Origin: Candidatus Krumholzibacteriota bacterium
GTDB taxonomy: Bacteria; Krumholzibacteriota; Krumholzibacteriia; LZORAL124-64-63
Direction of reading: 5' to 3'
Assembly (NCBI GenBank): GCA_022711765.1
Contig: JAKLEB010000003.1
Coordinates: forward strand, 62,001 to 126,000
Length of the DNA: 64,000 nucleotides
A program made the translations under genes and the position numbers. The notes under the pieces were generated by a model. That model did no database searches. It was not told where the DNA came from and saw only the letters and a list, made by a program, of their open reading frames with translations. Within the stretch, counting starts at the first letter, position 1. Each line of letters opens with the position of its first letter. Positions 53,046 through 61,500 of the stretch are shown here, piece after piece.

Positions 53046-54242
53046 TCAGCCTCGACTCCGGTCGCGTGGCGGTTGCCAGTCCGGAATGGCGCGGCGCATG
53101 AACTCGTCGAAGAGAGGGACAGTGAACGCCGTCTCGCCGTGAGCCGGACCCCAGACCATTCCTTTCCTGATCAGCGCGCTTCGTAGTGGGCCAGTGCTCT
53201 CGACGGCGCGCCCGAGAGCATCAGCAATGGCGCCGGATCGGTGAGGACCGGCACCGAGTTCCGCCATTGCCCGCAGATAGTCCTGCTCTCGCGGGGTGAG
53301 CCTGTCGAACCGGACCCGGAAGAAGCTCCTGTCCAGTGCATCGGTCGCTGCCTGGCTGGCTTTCGCCACGTCGCCGGCGGTGATCGGGGATTGCGCTGCG
53401 GCATTCCAGGTGTGCTTGCCCCATTCCTGGAGGAAGTATGGATACCCCTTGGTCACCGATACGATACGGTCCAGGGCGTCGGCGCTGATTTCCGCCCCTT
53501 CACTACGAACAGGCTGATCGATCGCCTGTCTGGCTGCGGCCGTACCGAGCGGTCCGACGGATGGAAATTCGAAGAGACGCTCGGCGTACGACTTCGCCTC
53601 CCCCGACAACGCGGCAACCTGGGGCAGGCCGGCTCCGAACATCAAGACGGGTAATCCCCTCTGGGCGATGGCATGGAACGCCACGATCAGGGCCCTCAGG
53701 TCCGCCTCGCCGAGATACTGGACTTCGTCCACGAGGATCGCGACGCTCGAATCGGCGGCCTTGGCCGCCTGCCCGACGGTCACGAACAGCGCGGGGAGAT
53801 CGACCTCCAGGTTCCCGCTATCGGCCAGGGACGGCTCGCCCACTACGATACTGAATTCCCCGATCGACACCTTGAAGGCGCTCGCGAATCCGCGCAGCGC
53901 TCCGACAGCGCGCGTGACGCTCTCCTTGGCCTTCTCGACCCGACTCAGGCTCAGCAACGCGCTCTTGAGTGCGGGCGCCAGATATTCGGCGAGTCGCTGG
54001 CCCTCGGGCGCTTCCAGCACGACGACGAAATACCCGATTTCTTCGGCCATCTCCCCGATCTTGTTCAACAGCACGGTTTTCCCGACACCGCGAAGCCCCA
54101 GAAGCATCTGGCTCTTCTCGGAACGACGGGCACGAACTCGATGCAGGGCGATTCTGGCGGCCTCGAGGATCTCATCGCGGCCAGCAAGCTCTGGCGGCGG
54201 GGCTCCGGCGCCGGGAGAGAACGGGTTTCGTAGGGGGTCCAT
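53046..54242 (-). CDS. AAA ATPase (ATP-binding protein, Orc/Cdc6-like fold)
   Basis: 398 residues, cytoplasmic. GGAGG precedes ATG 54242. The N-terminal box NPFSPGAGAPPPELAGRDEI is followed by Walker A LLGLRGVGKTVLLNKIG, Walker B VAILVDEVQYLGEADL and a sensor region GLPVLMFGAGLPQVA. The C-terminus is a winged-helix-like domain (LTPREQDYLRAMAELG ... HRSGAIADALGR). Proteins of this kind (AAA_16-type) often accompany mobile or defence genes. The promoter at 54320-54348 is near-consensus sigma70, unusual in this region. Its order with two HNH nucleases suggests a functional island, but no link is proven. Confidence 0.88.
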   Translation of the reverse strand: MDPLRNPFSPGAGAPPPELAGRDEILEAARIALHRVRARRSEKSQMLLGLRGVGKTVLLNKIGEMAEEIGYFVVVLEAPEGQRLAEYLAPALKSALLSLSRVEKAKESVTRAVGALRGFASAFKVSIGEFSIVVGEPSLADSGNLEVDLPALFVTVGQAAKAADSSVAILVDEVQYLGEADLRALIVAFHAIAQRGLPVLMFGAGLPQVAALSGEAKSYAERLFEFPSVGPLGTAAARQAIDQPVRSEGAEISADALDRIVSVTKGYPYFLQEWGKHTWNAAAQSPITAGDVAKASQAATDALDRSFFRVRFDRLTPREQDYLRAMAELGAGPHRSGAIADALGRAVESTGPLRSALIRKGMVWGPAHGETAFTVPLFDEFMRRAIPDWQPPRDRSRG

Positions 54243-54602
54243 GGTCGTCTTGCCTCCGGCGGTCTAATTTGAGACATCTGTGCCAGTCTTACCTATCTAT
54301 TCCTTTTTATCCGGCCGTAAGTATAGCAATCTTTTGCCATCTTATCAATCTATTGTCGCTTATCTTTGCGGTACGTTGGAGGGGGGCCCAGCGGAAACTC
54401 AAGCTACGGCGTGGAACCCGGCCTCGGCGGCTGCCCCGCGCGACGGTCAGGGCGGATCTCAGGCACAACGCGTACCCGGTCACCACCGGGAGATCGAGGA
54501 ACTCGATGAACGCCAGCGAGCGCCCAGTAGTCATGAATGTGCATGATATTCATACAGGCCGCGAATGATCAGGCGGATGATCATCCGTGCGCGGCGGCAG
54601 CT
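54243..54602. other. 360-bp spacer
   Basis: Contains the promoter 54320-54348 of the ATPase. The rest, to the HNH stop at 54603, shows no gene; its AT-rich core contrasts with the flanks. Confidence 0.4.
54320..54348 (-). promoter_or_regulatory. Near-consensus sigma70 promoter of the AAA ATPase gene
   Basis: On the minus strand TTGATA (54343-54348), exactly 17 bp, TATACT (54320-54325): five of six matches in each box at the optimal spacing. The leader is about 70 nt to ATG 54242. Confidence 0.7.
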
Positions 54603-55523
54603 CTAGCCGGCCTGCCGGAATCGCGCGTACCGCGCTTCCACGAACTCCGGCGCCGGCCGGTCCGCGACCCGCGCCGGCAGGTGCAATCGCCGTCCGTCCA
54701 TCTCCTGCAAGCCGTAGCGGAGCATCGGCCCGTCGACCTCCGCGAGGATGTCGCGCCGCACCTCGACCACGAGGTCGGGCCGGATGCCGAGGATGTGCCG
54801 GTCGAAGGCCGCGTGGTGGATCTTGCACAGCGCGAGGCCGTTCTGGATCACCGGCTCGCCGCGCGGATCCTTGTCCGGCAGGATGTGCGCGGCGTCGAGC
54901 AGCTCGGCGTGCCTGAGGCGACAGATCGCGCACTGGTCGCGGTAGGCGCGCAGCACGCGCACGCGGAACGACTGCTGGTGCAGCCGCCGGACGGTGACGC
55001 CGGTCACGTACTCGCGGCGCGCGTCGCGCTGGAGGTCCGAGACGGCGACGGCCTCGTCGATCCCGATCACGCGGTCGTCGACGGCCACCTTGAAGGCCAG
55101 CGCCGCGGGATCGTCGCCGACCACGTAGACCGGCCAGGTGGCCAGGTACTGGCCCTTGGCGATGCCGAAGAAGTAGATGAGCGGGATGCCGCGGCGCATG
55201 GTCTCGCGCAGGCCCGCGTTGTCGGGGTGGTGAGGATCCGTGCCGCGGTAGCGGTAGCGGAGGCAACCGGCGGCGTCGAGGCCGTCGTCGTAAGGTACAG
55301 GGCGGCCTGGATTAGGCGGCGCCGTGGTGATGCTGATGGGCAAGTCGAGCTGGCGCGGCTTCCAGATGCCGGTCTGGCCGATGAGGATGACGGGCTGGCC
55401 CTGGTAGGCGAAGCCGCGGGTGAGGAGGTCCCAGGGCAGGACGTCGCCCAGGGAATGCGTGACGTCCCTGAGGAAGGCGAAGGCCTGCTGGCGGAGGTCG
55501 GCATCGCGGTTCGCGTCGAGCAT
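54603..55523 (-). CDS. HNH endonuclease
   Basis: 306 residues. The C-terminal half has an HNH/beta-beta-alpha metal nuclease: the CxxC pair in YRDQCAICRLRHAELLDAAH, the first His in DAAHILPDKDP, and the final Asn/His in NGLALCKIHHAAFDRHILG. The N-terminal half (PVILIGQTGIWKPRQLDLPI, GIPLIYFFGIAKGQYLATWP) is a recognition-like domain also seen in restriction-type HNH proteins. No methyltransferase is adjacent, so it is not a plain restriction system. It follows the DUF6880 gene by 45 nt on the same strand. Confidence 0.88.
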   Translation of the reverse strand: MLDANRDADLRQQAFAFLRDVTHSLGDVLPWDLLTRGFAYQGQPVILIGQTGIWKPRQLDLPISITTAPPNPGRPVPYDDGLDAAGCLRYRYRGTDPHHPDNAGLRETMRRGIPLIYFFGIAKGQYLATWPVYVVGDDPAALAFKVAVDDRVIGIDEAVAVSDLQRDARREYVTGVTVRRLHQQSFRVRVLRAYRDQCAICRLRHAELLDAAHILPDKDPRGEPVIQNGLALCKIHHAAFDRHILGIRPDLVVEVRRDILAEVDGPMLRYGLQEMDGRRLHLPARVADRPAPEFVEARYARFRQAG

Positions 55524-55568
55524 GGGTCCGGCACCCCCGGCGGATCATCGCGCACGGGGGCGGTCCGC

Positions 55569-56855
55569 TCAACCGGAATCCCCGCCGCCCCCGCACCACT
55601 CCCAGAACGACCGCTTCCGCCGGTGCTCCGCCTCGATCCGCGCCCGGAACGCCGCGTGGTCCGCGAAGCGCCCCCAGTCGGTGACCGCCGGCGCCAGCTC
55701 GTCGAGCCGCTGCAGGTACCGGGCGCCGTGACCGTAGGCCTTCGACCGCGCGCCGGCGAGGATCGACTCGAGCAGCGCCCGGTACGCGAGCGACGCGGCC
55801 CGCGCCTCGCCCGCTCGATCCAGCCGCTGTGCCAGCTCGCTCACCCAGTCGTACTGACGGCCGTCGAGCTGTTCGTGGCGCGCCTCGACGAATCCGGCCA
55901 CCCGTTGCGGGCCGGCCATCTCGAACAGGAACCACACGTCGGTGGCATCCAGCGCGGGCGAGGCCTCAATGGCCGCAACCTCGCCCGCCACGATCGCGTC
56001 GCGTCGCCCGGCGCCCACGACGGCGAGCAACTGCTCCAGCGTGCGGCCCGAGCGCTCGCCGTGGAACAGCCGCCACGCCACCTCGGCCGCCTCCTCCTCG
56101 TCGCCGCGCACCCTGTGGATCGCGAGCAGGAGCTCGTCGCGGTCGCGTGCGGCGAAGTCCGGCGGCTGGACACCCTGGACGCTGGCGAGCGCCTCCTCGG
56201 CGCGCCCCGCGGCGAGCTGCACGCGCGCCAGCTCGAGGACATCGACCCAGACCGCACGTCCGTCGTGCTCGCGCAAGACCCGCGCGAACAGGTCCGGATC
56301 CACGAGGACCTTCGCAAGGACCTGCACCGCGTGGCGGTCGGGCGAGAAGCTGCCGCGGATGTCGACGATCTTTCGCGTGCGCTCGAGATAGTGGTCGACC
56401 AGGCCGCGGAGCGATGCCGTGTCGAGATACTCGCCGGCGCGCTCCAGGACGCCCCAGCACACGGTGAACTCGTCCGCTTCGAGCACCTCCACCACGAGGT
56501 CGCAGGCGCGACGATCGTCGCCGAGCGTCTTCGCCGCGTCGACGAACACGTCGACCGCCTGGCCCCGGAAGACGTCGCCGACCACGCCGCTCGAGTCGTC
56601 GCAGCGCTCGAGCGTCGGCGTTGCGAGACAGAGGAACCGGGCCGCGAGGCCGAGGGTCTGGTCCGGCGGTAGGCTGGCGTCGACGAGCGACGTGAGTGCA
56701 GCATCGAGGTCGTCGGCCAGCTTCGCGGACTCGCTGTACGGTACAAACGCGCGGCGCCGCCCGAGACCGTTGATACCGTTGCGGACTGCGCGCAGGCGGT
56801 CGTCAAGGCCGGCGAGGATGTCGGGGATCGGGCGGGCGCGGGGTTGCTTGGGCAT
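55569..56855 (-). CDS. DUF6880-like helical repeat protein
   Basis: 428 residues, cytoplasmic. GGAGA is 8 nt before ATG 56855. The protein is nearly all alpha helical, with TPR-like pairs (VWVDVLELARVQLAAGRAEE, EEAAEVAWRLFHGERSGRTL, YDWVSELAQRLDRAGEARAA). The segments RRAFVPYSESAKLADDLDAAL and FLCLATPTLERCDDSSGVVG match what I recall of DUF6880. Function unknown. It lies between two HNH nucleases on one strand, which makes it a possible scaffold or regulator of that set. Confidence 0.72.
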   Translation of the reverse strand: MPKQPRARPIPDILAGLDDRLRAVRNGINGLGRRRAFVPYSESAKLADDLDAALTSLVDASLPPDQTLGLAARFLCLATPTLERCDDSSGVVGDVFRGQAVDVFVDAAKTLGDDRRACDLVVEVLEADEFTVCWGVLERAGEYLDTASLRGLVDHYLERTRKIVDIRGSFSPDRHAVQVLAKVLVDPDLFARVLREHDGRAVWVDVLELARVQLAAGRAEEALASVQGVQPPDFAARDRDELLLAIHRVRGDEEEAAEVAWRLFHGERSGRTLEQLLAVVGAGRRDAIVAGEVAAIEASPALDATDVWFLFEMAGPQRVAGFVEARHEQLDGRQYDWVSELAQRLDRAGEARAASLAYRALLESILAGARSKAYGHGARYLQRLDELAPAVTDWGRFADHAAFRARIEAEHRRKRSFWEWCGGGGDSG

Positions 56856-57052
56856 CGGGTTGTCTCCAGCGTACGGAACCGCCAGTCGGTGCCCGGACCA
56901 TTGATCTCGCCAGGCGAAGCTCGCGAGAGCGCCGGCATCAACGACGCCCGCGACGATATTCCCGCACGATTCGCGCCTTACTAGAGTAATCCCGGGTGCC
57001 AGGCGAGGCGATCCGATCGCGTACGTCCGCCCCCCCCCGAACACGCTGCCGA

Positions 57053-57991
57053 TCACGCCACGAACCGCCGCTCCCGATGCCACTGCAACGACGTGGGATC
57101 AGGCCACTGGCCGGGATCGCGCGGCAGCTCGATCGTCCGTCCCTGGAAGGCGTAGTACACCTTGCCGTTGTCGTAGTCGTCCTTCAGGCGCCGGCTGACC
57201 ACGAACCGGCGCTCCTCGTCCACCGTGACGTAGCCGGCGTCGAACAGGCGGTGGATATCCGAACGCAGGCAGATCCCGTTGCGCACGTCGTGGGCACCGC
57301 CCTCGGCGTAGCCGCGGATGTGGGCCGCCTCGAGGACCGGCAGCGAGTGCTCGGTCGAAACGGCGCAGGCCCGACCATACGCGTCGAGCACGGCCACGCG
57401 GAACGCGCCCTGGCCGAGGCGAGGCTGGATGAGGGTGATCTTGCCGTAGCGGCCGGCGGCGGCATCGACCGCCATGTCGGCCGTCAGACCGCCTCGCGAT
57501 GCGACCGCGCTGGCCCGCTCGGAGCACTCCCGCCAGATCCGCTCGCCCTCCCCCGACCGCAGATCGTAGGTCTTTCCCTGCACGATGTTCTTCGCGTAGT
57601 CGTAAGGCATCCGGACCCAGTCCTCGTCGGCGAAGAACACGCAGCCGGTGAGCACGAGGCAGCCGATGTCGTAGGAGCCCGGGCGCCCACCGCCCGGGGT
57701 CCGCCGCAGCCGCTCGATGTTCCGGCACATCGTATCCAGGTCGGGCGCGCCGTTCCCCTCGCGGAACGTGTCCCACGCCAGCCAGGCCGGCAGGACCGAG
57801 TGGTGGGCGAAGAATCCGAAGCCGCCGATGGCGTCGTGGGGGCGCTTGAGCTTCAGGAAGAACGGGGCGCCGGGCTTGACGGCGTGGAAGCCGCGGCCGC
57901 CGGACGGCTGCCAGAAGTTCACCTCGTCGGCGCGGCGGTTGCGGAGGAAGGTGAACCAGGAGTAGTCGGTGTTGGCGACCCAGCCCATCAT
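57053..57991 (-). CDS. HNH endonuclease, restriction type
   Basis: 312 residues (ATG 57991, with a second ATG directly after). The N-terminal domain NTDYSWFTFLRNRRADEVNF ... FGFFAHHSVLPAWLAW is typical of HNH proteins annotated as restriction endonucleases. The nuclease site is YGRACAVSTEHSLPVLEAAH with IRGYAEGGAHDVRNGICLRS and DIHRLFD: one Cys, AAH, Asn and His ligands, no CxxC pair, as usual for this subfamily. It is paralogous in plan to the HNH gene at 54603 but from a different subfamily. Confidence 0.9.
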   Translation of the reverse strand: MMGWVANTDYSWFTFLRNRRADEVNFWQPSGGRGFHAVKPGAPFFLKLKRPHDAIGGFGFFAHHSVLPAWLAWDTFREGNGAPDLDTMCRNIERLRRTPGGGRPGSYDIGCLVLTGCVFFADEDWVRMPYDYAKNIVQGKTYDLRSGEGERIWRECSERASAVASRGGLTADMAVDAAAGRYGKITLIQPRLGQGAFRVAVLDAYGRACAVSTEHSLPVLEAAHIRGYAEGGAHDVRNGICLRSDIHRLFDAGYVTVDEERRFVVSRRLKDDYDNGKVYYAFQGRTIELPRDPGQWPDPTSLQWHRERRFVA

Positions 57992-58575
57992 GGCTCGTAC
58001 TGCCTCGCGACTTCGGACGGGCGCCGCTCGATCCGCTCGACGAGCTGGGCGGGTCCGTGAAGAGAGACGGTACCACACGATGAGGGACCCATCAACGCGG
58101 GATCAACTAACGAGGGGACAACGCCATTCGGATCTCAGGTCGCTCATCCCGTATACAATCCGTGCCCCATCGTCGAACCTGACGCTGTAGGGTTATTCTT
58201 TCACGACGCACATATCAATCATCCACGGCGTGAATAGTCGAGCACCCTGTCCTCGCGGATTGCTCAGCGCAGGACGGAGAGGGAGCGGGTCTGGACCGTG
58301 TCGTTCCTCTCCAGGCGGACGATGTAGGGAGCGAGAGTTTGGGGGCGGGTGGGAACCGTTACGACCGATCATGCGAAGCCAGCCTGATTGTGAACCTGCT
58401 TGATCGAAAAAGACCTGCGTAGTAGCATCCACCGGTAGACTGTTGATCGGCCCGTGACCTTGGCCGAACTCGGCCTAGTATTTCGACAGTTTTTGACCTG
58501 AACCGGCCGCGACGTAAAGGGAGAGCGTCTCGCGGTACCCTCGGCGTCGGAGCCGGTTCCACAAGGATGGACGCG
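57992..58575. other. 584-bp spacer before the RHS gene
   Basis: Lower GC than the nuclease genes. It holds the sorting-tail remnant (58264-58368) and otherwise no intact gene; the region 58370-58500 is AT-richer and may contain the RHS promoter. Confidence 0.4.
58264..58368 (-). pseudogene. Remnant of a FlgD-like C-terminal sorting tail
   Basis: A 34-codon minus-strand frame between two stop codons reads TVPTRPQTLAPYIVRLERND then TVQTRSLSVLR and a stop. PYIVRLERNDTVQTR...VLR is a good match to the last strands of the sorting domain (GVYLVRL..G....R.VLVR) seen in intact genes of this window. The upstream part is lost, so this is probably the end of a deleted exoprotein gene. Confidence 0.55.
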
Positions 58576-61500
58576 ATGCATAACCCTATCGGTACTGTCC
58601 CTCGACAGCCTTTTTTCCGTTCTTGCCCCAGTCAACGAAGCAAGTGGGCCGCGGTTCTGGTGGTGCTCGGCCTTTGCGCCACATGCGCGACGGTCGCTTC
58701 GGCTGACGTCATTTACGGGTATTACAATATCGCGCAGCCCGACGGCGTCATCCCGGACGGGGAGCACCGCTCATGGTATGCGCCAGTCACCAATGCCCCT
58801 GCCTACGCCCATGCGACGATGGTAGAGGCCCGATTCGGCTATACAGCGTACAACGGGGTCGAAGATTGCATCACGGTGCGGTTCATGAAAAACCAAGATC
58901 CCGGCACCACCCTGGGCACACGGATCGTGGCACCGGGGACGCTTCCGGCCGGCAACCCTGGGACGTCCCCCTGGTATTCGGTATTCGAGGGACTGGGGGA
59001 CCAGCCGGATGGCAATTACTGGTTCTCGTTCATCGTGGCCAGCGGGTGCGCCTACGATCCGACGATCCACTGGGTGGAGGTCCGCATCACCTACGATGTT
59101 TATCAACCCGACATCAATCTGAGCACCTACAATGTATCGGCGGATGTCGTCCAGGGTGCGGTCCTGACGCGGACCGTGCAGGTGTGGAACGTGGGCGATG
59201 CTCCGCTCGACGTCATAGGGTTCTCTGCGGCGTACATCTCGCCGTTGTCGCCCGCGTGGATCGTAAATGTGACGCCGTCGTCCATGTCCGTCTTTCCTGG
59301 CAGCTACCAGACCCTGTTCTTCGACTTGAACGCCGCCGGATTGCCGCTGGGCCCCCGCGAAGCGCGAATGTACGTCTACTCGAACGATCCGGACGAGGAA
59401 ACCATCTATTTTACGGTAAACATGAATGTTGTCTCGTCCGCCGACCCCCACGTGTCGTCAGAAAGCGGTGAGCGCGGCGACACCCTGTCCCAACCCGGCT
59501 GGGGTTTCACTCCCTACGGCACGGCCGAGCTGCATTTCCGGCGCCCAGACGGCAGTTTATCGCCCACTACCACCGAAGCTGTGGTCGGCGACGGGACCTA
59601 TGCCCACTACTGGACGGTGACCCAGGACGCGCAGTTGGGCACGTACCAATATTGGGCGGTGGACCTGGCTTCGGGGCTGACCAGCCCAGAGGTGTCGTAT
59701 TCGGTCAGCGGGGGCGTGCTGGATCTGCTGACGCCCGCTCAGGGAGTCAGCGTCACGACGGACCAAGTCCCATTCTCGTGGACCGACACAGGCGCTGATT
59801 ACTACGAGCTGTGGATCGACGACGACGCCTCGTTCGCCTCACCGGTCGTCAGCCCGCAGCATCTCCAACCCATGGACCTCGATCAACTGCACGTCACCTC
59901 CCTGGATTGGGGCAAGAACTGGTTCCCTCTCGGAGTTCTGTACTGGAAGGTTCGCGCCAGCACCGGAGGTACCTACGTAGAAACCTCGACGCGCTCCTTC
60001 ACGTACGCGCCCACACTGGCTGCCGAAGCGGCCTGGGATCCGCTCTACCGCCTGTACAAACCGACCACGAAGGATCACTTCTACTGCACCAGCTTTGGCC
60101 ACCAGCAACTGGCCCAGGATTCGGGATATCAGGACGAAGGCGTTGAGGGGCACCTGTCAACGCAACGTCATGTAGATCCGGATCTCGCTCCGATCTACCG
60201 CCTGTGGGACGACGGCCGCGACTGCCACTACTACACGAGTGACTTCGTCGAATGCGACGCCTTGATCGCCACGGGCACGTACGTTTACGAAGGCATCACG
60301 GGCTACGGCATCGACACCCCGCGGGAAGGATGGATGCCGCTGTACGGCCTGCGTCTGGACGACGGTGGTCGCAGGGACAACTTCTACACCACCAGCGAGT
60401 TCGAGCGCCAGAATGCGATCGACGCGTGGGGCTTCACCTATCTCGGGATCCTGGCCTACGTCTCGCCGTCGGGCAACCTGGGCGCAATGGCCTGGAGTGG
60501 CATGGGCGTGACCGCAGGCCGGGGTGTAAGCACGGACAACGGAAACTTCAAGCACTACGAGACCACGTCGTTCGACATTCCGGGCAACGGCCTGCCCTTG
60601 CGTTTCTCGCACCAGTACAATTCGCTAGCCGTGTTCTATCCGACTGAGGTTCGCAGCCTGGGGGTGGGCTGGACCCACGAATACAGTTCGTGCATCACGG
60701 AGGGCGGTGGACTGTACCGGGTGTATTGGGCCGATGGGTCGATCCACGTTTATGACGCTGCTACGGGCGACTGTCTCGTAGAGGGTGTCTACGACGATCT
60801 GACCACGGAGACCGCCGACCGTGTCACGATCAAGAAGAAGGACCAGATCATCTACCGGTTCGAGCGTCCGGCCGCGGGCTACCCCCTGTTCCTGACGGAG
60901 ATCCGCGACCGCAACGGCAACACCGTGACGTGCACCTACGAAACATCGTCGTTGCGTCGGTTGCTGCGCGTGACTGGTCCGGCAGGGCGTCAACTCACGT
61001 TCGCGTATCGCACGGAATCCGGCTACGAGGAACTTGTGAGTTCGGTGACCGATCCAGCCGGGCGCCAGATCCAGTTCGCCTATGCTGACTCGACCAGCGA
61101 TCTCACGGGCTACACGGACCCGGAAGGACACACGACCACTTACAGCTACGAGCGGCCAGGAACCGAGGACCATCGGCTGGCGACGATCACGCAACCGGAC
61201 GGCACATCGATTACCAACACCTTCGCGGATCGCAAGCTGAGATCCCAGTACTGGAGTGGGCAGTCGGGTGGCATGACGGTTGACTACGCTGGCAACGTCG
61301 CCACGGTGGACTACAGCGGGACGAGCGCAACAGGGTTCAGCGTGGAATACTATCCGGCCGCCGATTCGTGGCAGGCTCCGAAGCCTCACTACATCTCCAG
61401 CGGTGGCGACCAGGCCGCGTTACTTTTCGACAATCCGACGCACCCGGCACTGCCGTCGGGCATGGTGGATCCACGCGGCAACTACCACGGCTACTTTTAT

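Noticed and set aside
54603-57991. Restriction-modification system
   Set aside because: HNH nucleases are present but no methyltransferase or specificity gene is seen.
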